A stretch of 19,096 bases of DNA, from the NCBI GenBank assembly GCA_023249255.1, contig JAHFCY010000025.1, forward strand, positions 1 to 19,096. The letters are read 5' to 3'. Below the pieces are notes generated by a model. That model saw only the letters and a list, made by a program, of their open reading frames with translations. It was not told the DNA's origin and did no database searches. This stretch comes from Candidatus Lindowiibacteriota bacterium (lineage in GTDB: Bacteria > Lindowbacteria > 2-12-FULL-62-27). Shown here piece after piece: positions 1 through 5,356 of this stretch. The translations under genes and the position numbers were made by a program. The stretch's first letter is position 1. Each line of letters begins with the position of its first letter.

Positions 1-377
1 GGAGCGAACCGGACGTTCTCCCGAAGCGCCCGGACATCTTCTATTTTCCGGTTCGACGCGCCATCCATTTCGATCACGTCCAGAGAATTTCCGGCCGCAA
101 TCTCCCGGCAGGCCACGCATTTGTTGCAGATGTTCGGCCCCGGACCCTCCGCGCAGTTCAGCGCCTTCGCAAACAATCGCGCCGCGGATGTCTTGCCCAC
201 GCCCCGCGGTCCGGAAAAAATATACCCGTGCCCCACCTGCTTGCGAACCAGCGCGTTCACCAGCGTCTGCCGGACGTGCGGCTGGCCGATCAGCTCGTCG
301 AATGTCGAGGGCCTGTATTTCAATGAAAACACGCGATGCGTTTCCGATCCCAATCCGCCAGCCTCCTCGTCACTCAC
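1..377 (-). CDS. dnaX: DNA polymerase III subunit gamma/tau, N-terminal part (partial)
   Basis: This is the first 125 codons of the clamp-loader ATPase that loads the sliding clamp on primed DNA; the rest lies beyond the left window edge. The protein opens with about 17 variable residues, then the conserved FSLKYRPSTFDELIGQ stretch, the Walker A loop GPRGVGKTS, and the zinc-site cysteines (C-x8-C-x2-C-x2-C in ALNCAEGPGPNICNKCVAC). LDVIEMDGASNRKIEDVR is also typical of the family. I chose the GTG at 377 because the nearby ATG is out of frame and runs straight into a stop (ATGTGA); a weak GAGAG sits just upstream. It lies directly downstream of the SRP RNA gene on the same strand, an arrangement also known from Bacillus (scr-dnaX). 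Identity is secure; the exact start is less so. Confidence 0.95.
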   Translation of the reverse strand, partial: MSDEEAGGLGSETHRVFSLKYRPSTFDELIGQPHVRQTLVNALVRKQVGHGYIFSGPRGVGKTSAARLFAKALNCAEGPGPNICNKCVACREIAAGNSLDVIEMDGASNRKIEDVRALRENVRFA

Positions 378-384
378 ATCTCTC

Positions 385-416
385 TACCCGTTACTCGCTA
401 CCCGTTACCCGTTACA
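385..416. repeat. Short tandem heptamer repeat in the dnaX leader
   Basis: Four consecutive 7-base units read TACCCGT, TACTCGC, TACCCGT, TACCCGT and then a partial TACA. They fill the short gap between the SRP RNA 3' end and the dnaX start codon. I see no coding role. It resembles the short tandem heptamers found scattered in intergenic DNA of some genomes, but that is a comparison by form only. Confidence 0.6.
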
Positions 417-423
417 AAATAAA

Positions 424-712
424 GGGGTGTGCACCCGGCGTCGACTGTCCGACCTAACCGGCCTTCCGATTGTCCGGCTCCATCCAAGTGATCCCGCGCA
501 AACGTCCGTATCGGCTTAGGGCTGCTTCCTTCCGGATCTGACCCGGTTCACCGGCGGGCGTTCCGCGGGGCCCGGACTTCAACACTTTTCAAACGGCGCC
601 CACATTCTGCCTTCAAGCCTCAGCGCGGGAATTCGGCCCTGCTGGAGCGGATTGCAGGAAACCCCGCAGTACGGAGCAAAGGAACCGCTGCCTCCCCGCT
701 TAGCACACCCCC
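424..712 (-). ncRNA. ffs: Signal recognition particle RNA, long form with Alu domain
   Basis: This is the RNA of the SRP, which with Ffh delivers nascent membrane and secreted proteins to FtsY and the translocon. Read on the minus strand it carries the invariant Ffh-binding helix 8: GGTCAGATCC, the GGAA tetraloop (530-533) and GGAAGCAGCC. About 150 bases further 5' it carries a block that closely matches the Bacillus scRNA Alu domain: GCTAAGCGGGGAGGCAGCGG, then CCTGCAATCCGCTCCAGC and AGGGCCGAATTCCC. The two ends pair perfectly over nine bases (GGGGTGTGC at the 5' end, GCACACCCC at the 3' end), which sets the boundaries at about 289 nt. An internal GTCCGG/CCGGAC pair (572-577 with 472-477) fits the helix 5 stem. 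A T-rich run follows the 3' end at 415-423. Ends are good to within a few bases. Confidence 0.95.
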
Positions 713-719
713 GGATTTT

Positions 720-747
720 TTGCTGACTACGAAGTTGCGAGTATATA
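720..747 (+). promoter_or_regulatory. Candidate promoter for tRNA-Ser(GGA)
   Basis: TTGCTG (720-725) and TATATA (742-747) are spaced by 16 bases, about 37 bases before the tRNA. The -10 shares bases with the SRP RNA promoter on the minus strand, so the two promoters would compete. An alternative pair, TTGCGA with TAACTT further right, is weaker. Confidence 0.4.
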
Positions 748-768
748 GCGGCAAGTGGTAACTTTCAA
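740..768 (-). promoter_or_regulatory. Sigma-70-type promoter for the SRP RNA
   Basis: On the minus strand TTGAAA (763-768) and TATACT (740-745) are separated by exactly 17 bases. Predicted initiation near 733 lies about 20 bases upstream of the 5' end of the mature RNA, so a short leader would be trimmed. It overlaps the candidate tRNA-Ser promoter on the other strand. Confidence 0.6.
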
Positions 769-783
769 GGACGATAGAACAAT

Positions 784-871
784 GGAGAGGTACCCAAGTG
801 GACGAAGGGGCACGCCTGGAGAGCGTGTAGGCGCCCAAAGTGCCTCGGGGGTTCAAATCCCCCCCTCTCCG
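784..871 (+). tRNA. tRNA-Ser (anticodon GGA)
   Basis: The acceptor stem GGAGAGG pairs with CCTCTCC, with G as discriminator base at 871. The anticodon stem CACGC/GCGTG holds the loop CTGGAGA, giving anticodon GGA (reads UCC/UCU). A long class II variable arm and the T loop GGTTCAAATCC are present. CCA is not encoded. A tRNA-Ser next to scr-dnaX is also seen in the Bacillus chromosome. Confidence 0.97.
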
Positions 872-876
872 TTTGA

Positions 877-905
877 TTGACACCACCTCCCCCACCAACT
901 ACACT
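877..905 (+). promoter_or_regulatory. Sigma-70-type promoter for the bufferin-type operon
   Basis: A perfect TTGACA at 877-882 is followed after 17 bases by TACACT at 900-905. Initiation near 912 would give a leader of about 35 bases with AGGAGG (936-941) before the first gene. I see no clear operator repeat in the leader. Confidence 0.6.
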
Positions 906-946
906 CGAGAACAGAATCTCACACAAATCTTCATCAGGAGGCTTGA

Positions 947-1222
947 ATGAAATCGACGGGGACAAAGACCAGAATTCTCTATGCGGCGGTGGCCGGATTG
1001 CTCACGGTTGCCAGCGCAGGATGCGGACAAAAACCGGCCGAACAGCCGCAACCGGCCGCTCCGGAAGCGAGCACACAACCGGCCGCCACAGACGCCATGG
1101 ACAAACACGCCTGCAAGGGCATGAACGCATGCTCGGGCAAAGGCGGCTGCGCGGTCAAGGACCAGAACGGATGCAAAGGCCAAAATCCCTGCAAAGGAAA
1201 AGGTGGCTGCAAAAGCGCATAA
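947..1222 (+). CDS. Bufferin-type Cys-rich precursor peptide, exported
   Basis: This 91-residue protein has an export signal (basic start, hydrophobic stretch to about residue 24) ending ASAGC. That could be cut by signal peptidase I after ASA, or be a non-canonical lipobox, since -3 is Ser. A Pro/Ala/Gln-rich linker follows, then two near-identical cysteine modules, CKGMNACSGKGGC and CKGQNPCKGKGGC, each C-x5-C-x5-C, six cysteines in all. The next gene is an MNIO (DUF692) enzyme, and bufferin precursors next to MNIO genes are modified on Cys to 5-thiooxazoles and bind copper in the periplasm. By that logic this is the substrate. The repeated modules resemble BufA2-type precursors more than the DUF2282 (BufA1) type, but I cannot confirm the subfamily. 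The start has a perfect AGGAGG five bases upstream. Confidence 0.85.
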   Translation: MKSTGTKTRILYAAVAGLLTVASAGCGQKPAEQPQPAAPEASTQPAATDAMDKHACKGMNACSGKGGCAVKDQNGCKGQNPCKGKGGCKSA

Positions 1223-2106
1223 CTATCGTCCAGAGCGCGACGCACGCCCGAAAAGTCCGGAAAGTTTTTGACGTCCCCTCACTGGGGATCGGTCTTGGTC
1301 TGCGCGCGCCCCACTATAATTATATTCTCGAACACCGGCCGCCCGTCGGCTGGTTCGAAATCATCTCCGAAAATTTCATGGTCGATGGCGGAAAACCGCT
1401 CTCGTACCTCGACCGGTTCCTCGAACACTACCCGATCATCCAGCACGGCGTTTCCATGTCGATTGGCAGTACCGGCCCCTTGGACCGCGAGTATCTTAAA
1501 AAACTCAAACGGCTTATCAAAAAAACTCGCACGCCTTGGTTTTCGGACCACCTGTGCTGGTGCCGCCACAACGCCCACCAGATGCATAATCTCCTTCCCC
1601 TGCCATACACCCGCGAAGCCGCCATGCACGTCGCCGAAAAAGCGCGCATTGTTCAGGATTATATGGAAACACCGTTCCTGCTCGAAAATCTGTCGAGCTA
1701 CGTCGAGTTCACCAGCTCGGACATGACGGAGTGGGAATTTTTGACGATGATCGCCGACAAGGCCGGCTGCGGAATTCTTCTCGACGTCAACAACATCTAT
1801 GTCTCGGCCCGAAATCACGGATTCGATCCCATGGACTACATCCTCGGCATCCCGCCCGAACGCGTCGTTCAAATGCATATCGCCGGCCACACCGATTTTG
1901 GCGCCTATGTCCTCGATACCCACGATCACCCGGTCCGGCGCGAAGTCTGGGAGCTCTACCGCGCGGCCTGCCGGAGAATGGGCGACGTTTCGTTCATGCT
2001 TGAACGTGATGACCACATCCCCCCGTTTCCACAGGTGTTCGATGAAGTCCTCCAGGCCAAAAAATTTCATGCCCACATCCTTGAACCGGCGCGCGATCCG
2101 CACTGA
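1171..2106 (+). CDS. bufB: MNIO (DUF692) family peptide-modifying enzyme, BufB-like
   Basis: A multinuclear non-haem iron oxygenase with a TIM-barrel fold, expected to oxidise cysteines of the precursor encoded just upstream. With numbering from this start, family residues are visible in order: WFEIISENFM (Glu67), IQHGVS (His92), FSDHLCW (Asp126, His127), FLLENLSS (Glu172), LLDVNNIYV (Asp205), QMHIAGH (His236, His240), LDTHDHPV (Asp249, His251) and FMLERDD (Glu278). The iron-ligand set looks complete. Start choice is uncertain. The conserved part begins near GIGLGLR (residue 39) and the only ATG close upstream is at 1171, which overlaps the precursor gene by 52 bases. A non-ATG start after 1222 is possible. 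The longer frame back to 877 runs antiparallel to sense through the precursor gene and is not credible. Confidence 0.93.
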   Translation: MQRPKSLQRKRWLQKRITIVQSATHARKVRKVFDVPSLGIGLGLRAPHYNYILEHRPPVGWFEIISENFMVDGGKPLSYLDRFLEHYPIIQHGVSMSIGSTGPLDREYLKKLKRLIKKTRTPWFSDHLCWCRHNAHQMHNLLPLPYTREAAMHVAEKARIVQDYMETPFLLENLSSYVEFTSSDMTEWEFLTMIADKAGCGILLDVNNIYVSARNHGFDPMDYILGIPPERVVQMHIAGHTDFGAYVLDTHDHPVRREVWELYRAACRRMGDVSFMLERDDHIPPFPQVFDEVLQAKKFHAHILEPARDPH

Positions 2107-3061
2107 TTCACCGGGACTGGCCCGGCTTCAAACCTGGTTCTGCCGCGTGATCACCACGCCCGAATCAAAATTTGAAACCGGCGCAACAGACTTCGCGTCC
2201 CACATTGCCGGAGGAAACCTGGACCGGGCGCGGGAACGCATGAAGGTCTACGTCCGGGATTACTGGGCGCGCTGTATCGACTCCCTCCACGAGGATTTCC
2301 CGGGACTTGCTCATATTCTGGGAAGGAAAAAATTCAACTCATGGATGGAACAATACGTGACGGCCTGCCCCTCCCGGTCTTATACGCTTCGGAATCTTGG
2401 CGCCCGCCTCAAAAACTTCATGCGCGACCACTACCGGGGAAAAAATAAGGCGCTCGTCCTGGACATGATCCGATTTGAGTGGGCCAAGATCGAATCGTTT
2501 GATCAGGGAGCTGACTCGCAGTTTGATCCGGCCCGGCTCGATTCAATTCAGAAATCTGATATCAGCCGCATGCGCCTCTCTTTCCAGCCGCATGTATCGC
2601 TTCTTGAACTCGATTATCCCGTCTTCGATCTATCCGACCGGCTCCGCGCAAAGAATGCTCGCGCCACCAAAATATTCATGCCGCGGAAAAAAAGATGCCA
2701 CACGGTCGTCTATCGCCGGGATGGCGTTGTCCATCACCGCGAGATTGAACGGCCTTTTTTTCTCATGCTGATGGAACTTCAGAAGGGCGCAACTTTGGCC
2801 CGCACAAGTGATTTGGCCGTCAAGCGCCTCAATCGCCGGGAATTGTCCCGGCTGGAAAAAAACGCGCAAAGCTGGTTTCAACTCTGTGTCTCAAACCGCT
2901 GGCTGCGCGCCCCGGGAGGAACACACACCCATGAACGAACCGTGTCAGGTTTCGCAGAAGGTGATGAGTTTTCTGTCCAAAATCGACTGGTTGCCGCCCC
3001 TCCTCGTCCGCCTCGCCGTCGGATACGTGTTCTTAATGACCGGCAAAGGCAAACTGTCTAA
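2069..3061 (+). CDS. bufC: DUF2063-family partner of the MNIO enzyme, BufC-like
   Basis: BufC proteins accompany BufB and are thought to present the precursor's leader to the enzyme. The start of the conserved part, LARLQTWFCRVITTP, matches the family N-terminus, and EDFPGLAHILG and SRSYTLRNLG are also characteristic. The first usable ATG is at 2069, overlapping bufB by 38 bases; there is no good ribosome site, so translation is probably coupled. The conserved region finishes near SNRWLRAP (about 2915), where a family member would normally stop. Here the frame stays open for another 45 or so residues, Arg/Pro-rich, and ends at 3061, 131 bases inside the DoxX gene. The tail is probably a by-product of a lost stop codon. 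Function is inferred from operon context and family. Confidence 0.85.
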   Translation: MPTSLNRRAIRTDSPGLARLQTWFCRVITTPESKFETGATDFASHIAGGNLDRARERMKVYVRDYWARCIDSLHEDFPGLAHILGRKKFNSWMEQYVTACPSRSYTLRNLGARLKNFMRDHYRGKNKALVLDMIRFEWAKIESFDQGADSQFDPARLDSIQKSDISRMRLSFQPHVSLLELDYPVFDLSDRLRAKNARATKIFMPRKKRCHTVVYRRDGVVHHREIERPFFLMLMELQKGATLARTSDLAVKRLNRRELSRLEKNAQSWFQLCVSNRWLRAPGGTHTHERTVSGFAEGDEFSVQNRLVAAPPRPPRRRIRVLNDRQRQTV

Positions 3062-3389
3062 CCTCGACCGGACGACGGAATTTTTTCAAAGCCTCGGCAT
3101 CCCCATGGCTCACGCCAATGCCATCCTCGTCTCCACGCTCGAATGCGCGGGCGGAATTCTTTTCATGGCCGGATTTCTCACGCGACTCATTTCCATTCCG
3201 CTTGCGGCCATCATGGCCGTCGCCATCGCCACCGCCAAATGGGGCGACGTGGCCGACCTTGCCGACTTTGCAGGCCTGTCAGAGTTGGCCTACCTGTTGA
3301 TTTTTCTCTGGTTCATCACCGCCGGCGCTGGCCGAGCCAGCGTCGATCATCTGATTTGCAGCAAGTGCGACAAACCGACCCCCGTTTGA
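2931..3389 (+). CDS. DoxX family membrane protein
   Basis: A 152-residue inner-membrane protein with about four hydrophobic segments. The first, PLLVRLAVGYVFLMTGKGKL, has the DoxX hallmark of an Arg in the helix followed by GxxKL. The downstream helices contain LECAGGILFMAGFLTRL and YLLIFLWFITAGAGRASVD. The C-terminus ends in a short CSKCDK pair of cysteines. DoxX genes commonly close bufferin operons, where a quinone- or membrane-linked redox role has been suggested but not proven. The start at 2931 has GGGAGGA about 12 bases upstream and begins inside the bufC frame. The last codons overlap the -35 box of the following tRNA promoter, so the operon is packed against tRNA-Ser(GCT). Confidence 0.88.
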   Translation: MNEPCQVSQKVMSFLSKIDWLPPLLVRLAVGYVFLMTGKGKLSNLDRTTEFFQSLGIPMAHANAILVSTLECAGGILFMAGFLTRLISIPLAAIMAVAIATAKWGDVADLADFAGLSELAYLLIFLWFITAGAGRASVDHLICSKCDKPTPV

Positions 3390-3414
3390 AGAGCGGTTCC
3401 GCGCGTGTTATAAA
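3386..3414 (+). promoter_or_regulatory. Promoter for tRNA-Ser(GCT)
   Basis: TTGAAG (3386-3391) and TATAAA (3409-3414) are spaced by 17 bases, giving initiation about five bases before the tRNA. The -35 box overlaps the doxX stop codon. Confidence 0.6.
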
Positions 3415-3425
3415 AGGTGCGTCAT

Positions 3426-3518
3426 GGAGAGGTGGCCGAGTGGCCGAAGGCAACCGCCTGCTAAGCGGTTGAACGCTTAATAGGTGTTCCCCGGGTTCAA
3501 ATCCCGGCCTCTCCGCCA
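3426..3518 (+). tRNA. tRNA-Ser (anticodon GCT)
   Basis: GGAGAGG pairs with CCTCTCC; the discriminator is G and CCA is encoded (3516-3518), unlike the other two tRNAs here. The stem ACCGC/GCGGT holds the loop CTGCTAA, so the anticodon is GCT (reads AGC/AGU). A long variable arm confirms class II. The stop codon of the convergent activator gene begins two bases after the CCA. Confidence 0.97.
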
Positions 3519-3520
3519 AC

Positions 3521-5086
3521 CTAAATTCCGAACTCCTTGATTTTTTTTGACAGGGTATTGCGGTGTATCCCCAGAACTTCTGCGGCTTTGACTTTGTTCC
3601 ACCGCGTTTGATTCAGCGCGGCGAGGATTACATCCCGCTCCATTTTGTCCATTTTTGGGACGGAAGTTGAAATATGAACATTCTGAATATTGGTTTCGCG
3701 GGCCGCCGCATCCGGCGCCGTGCCTCCCTCGGCGGGCTTTTGATCCGCACTTCCCCCGTCCGAGGGTGGGACGGATCCGATGCCGTGATAGGCATGTTGC
3801 AGGGTGAGCGATTTCAGATGATACGGAACATGCTCCGCAAGGATATCGTCCGACGGGGCCTCGAGCACCATGCGTTCGACGCAATTTTCAAGTTCACGGA
3901 TGTTCCCGGGCCAGTCGTACTGGTGGAGAATGTCGAGGACTTTCGGCGAGACGTATTTGACCTGCTTGTTGTTTTTCTTGTTGTACTTCTTGATGAAATT
4001 TTCGATGAGATACGGAATGTCCTCCTTGTGGTCCCGAAGCGGCGGAATTTTGATCGGGATCACATTCAAGCGGTAAAACAGATCCTCCCGGAACCGGCAC
4101 GCTTTGACTTCGGCTTCGAGATTCCGGTTCGTCGCCGCGATGATGCGCACATCGCCGTGAAACGTTTCCGTCCCGCCCAGCCGCTCGTAACTTCCGTCCT
4201 GCAGGACTCGAAGCAGTTTGGTCTGGATGGAAACCGGGATTTCGCCGATTTCGTCGAGAAACAGAGTTCCGCCATTCGCCCGTTCGAACCGGCCCTGCCG
4301 CCGGCTGATCGCCCCGGTGAAAGCCCCCTTCTCGTGGCCGAAAAGTTCGCTTTCGAGCAGAGTCTCCGGAATGGCGGCGCAGTTGACTTTGATGAACGGC
4401 TTGTCCCTTCGTAGGCTGTTCTGGTGAACCGCGTTGGCGAATAGTTCCTTGCCGGTGCCCGTCTCGCCCAGAAGCAAAACCGTCGCACTGCTCTTTGAGA
4501 ATTTGAGAACGGATGAGTAAAGATCCGACATGGCCTTGCTGTTTCGGATGATCGCCGTGTCCTGCCGGCGAAGATCGTCCAGACTCGAGAGTTTTGTTGT
4601 GTGAACAGGCTCCGATTTGAATGACTCGAACTGCTCCTCCGAAATGTTGTAGTATCTGCAGATGTTGTCGATCATCTGGGTCTTCCCCGCGACGACCAGG
4701 TCGACGGTCTTGTCCAGAAAAAGTTGAAAATCCGTCAGGATCGTCCGGGTAGCGTGAATGGGATAGCACGTGCAGAGCGTCAGCGTGGTGTGATCCTCTT
4801 TCAACGGCATGATCACAAATTTACAGGCAAATCTTACGGGGATGCGTTCAATGACATTGAGCGGAATGTCATAATCGTCGAGATTCACGCACCGAAGTCC
4901 GTTCTGAAGACCATACGCCATGAGGACTTCGTCCTGCGTGGCCGATCCTTCCTCAATCAGAATTTCTCCGAGCAATTTATAAGGCGAATCCTCCTGAATC
5001 CTCAATGCCCTGTCCAGCTGTTCCTTGGAAATAACATTGGCCTCGACAAGGATATGTCCAATTCGCTCTTTTTTTTCTGATTCCAT
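3521..5086 (-). CDS. Sigma-54-dependent activator with N-terminal MshEN (c-di-GMP receptor) domain
   Basis: A 521-residue regulator in three parts. Residues 5-145 match the MshEN / T2SS ATPase N-terminal fold: [20 protein letters not shown] and [11 protein letters not shown] are the two MshEN-type motifs (in the first, the usual Gly of LVxxG is replaced). Residues 175-415 are an AAA+ sigma-54 activator domain: Walker A GETGTGKE (207-214), the sigma-54-contacting loop GAFTGA (254-259), Walker B GGTLFLDE (272-279) and the [11 protein letters not shown] segment (391-401). A Gly/Pro/Ala-rich linker leads to a Fis-type helix-turn-helix (485-519). No phosphoreceiver domain is present, so the sensory input should be the MshEN domain, which in MshE-type proteins binds c-di-GMP. 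The start at 5086 has AAGGAG six bases upstream; an in-frame ATG 20 codons earlier lacks this. It is divergent from the PLD gene, whose promoter looks sigma-54-type. Confidence 0.93.
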   Translation of the reverse strand: MESEKKERIGHILVEANVISKEQLDRALRIQEDSPYKLLGEILIEEGSATQDEVLMAYGLQNGLRCVNLDDYDIPLNVIERIPVRFACKFVIMPLKEDHTTLTLCTCYPIHATRTILTDFQLFLDKTVDLVVAGKTQMIDNICRYYNISEEQFESFKSEPVHTTKLSSLDDLRRQDTAIIRNSKAMSDLYSSVLKFSKSSATVLLLGETGTGKELFANAVHQNSLRRDKPFIKVNCAAIPETLLESELFGHEKGAFTGAISRRQGRFERANGGTLFLDEIGEIPVSIQTKLLRVLQDGSYERLGGTETFHGDVRIIAATNRNLEAEVKACRFREDLFYRLNVIPIKIPPLRDHKEDIPYLIENFIKKYNKKNNKQVKYVSPKVLDILHQYDWPGNIRELENCVERMVLEAPSDDILAEHVPYHLKSLTLQHAYHGIGSVPPSDGGSADQKPAEGGTAPDAAARETNIQNVHISTSVPKMDKMERDVILAALNQTRWNKVKAAEVLGIHRNTLSKKIKEFGI

Positions 5087-5117
5087 TCCATTCTCCTTAA
5101 GAAACGTGCAAAATGCA

Positions 5118-5146
5118 TATTTAATGTGCATTACGTATATAGTCAA
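5118..5146 (-). promoter_or_regulatory. Candidate sigma-70-type promoter for the activator gene
   Basis: TTGACT (5141-5146) and TAAATA (5118-5123) on the minus strand are spaced by 17 bases; the -35 is good and the -10 is poor. Initiation near 5111 would give a 25-base leader containing the AAGGAG ribosome site. Confidence 0.4.
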
Positions 5147-5198
5147 TATGCAAATCGAACTTCAGCGACAATATATCTGCATATCAAATTATTTTCAA

Positions 5199-5228
5199 TA
5201 GACATCTGCAGAGTTCTTTGTATGTCTA
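5199..5228. promoter_or_regulatory. Candidate upstream activating sequence (inverted repeat)
   Basis: TAGACAT (5199-5205) and ATGTCTA (5222-5228) form a perfect 7-base inverted repeat with 16 bases between. Its centre lies about 102 bases upstream of the predicted PLD transcription start, which is where sigma-54 activators usually bind. A third half-site ATGTCTA occurs at 5308-5314, close to the start site. That the neighbouring activator binds here is inference. Confidence 0.45.
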
Positions 5229-5289
5229 ATATCTAATAATATCAATTAGTTATGAAAAATTAAGGATATAACTCCGAAATATGTGCAAT

Positions 5290-5305
5290 TGGAACACTAG
5301 TTGCA
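5290..5305 (+). promoter_or_regulatory. Sigma-54 (-24/-12) promoter of the PLD gene
   Basis: TGGAAC, five bases, then TTGCA matches the consensus TGGCAC-N5-TTGCA at all but one position, with the required ten bases between the GG and GC pairs. The predicted start near 5316 rules out the ATG at 5318 as a normal start and fits the one at 5357. The divergent neighbour is a sigma-54 activator. Confidence 0.7.
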
Positions 5306-5356
5306 ATATGTCTATACATGAACGATATGAAAAACAATGGGGTGACAAAGACAAAT

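Noticed and set aside
472-577. A short 106-base 4.5S-type SRP RNA closed by GTCCGG/CCGGAC
   Set aside because: A clear Alu-domain block lies further 5' and the outer ends (424-432 and 703-712) pair perfectly, so this is only the inner helix of a longer RNA.
877-1170. N-terminal extension of the MNIO gene back to 877
   Set aside because: It runs through the precursor gene in another frame, is Arg/Pro-rich without family similarity, and begins over the operon promoter.
1279-2103. Long open frame on the minus strand over bufB
   Set aside because: It mirrors the codon pattern of a gene with all the conserved MNIO residues on the plus strand and shows no domain of its own.
784-3518. Genomic island integrated at a tRNA-Ser with attachment repeats
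   Set aside because: The shared ends of the two tRNAs are explained by tRNA structure; their anticodons and variable arms differ and no integrase is present.
3674-4414. 246-codon plus-strand frame opposite the activator gene
   Set aside because: It is the complement of the AAA+ domain, whose motifs are intact on the minus strand; no ribosome site or recognisable domain.
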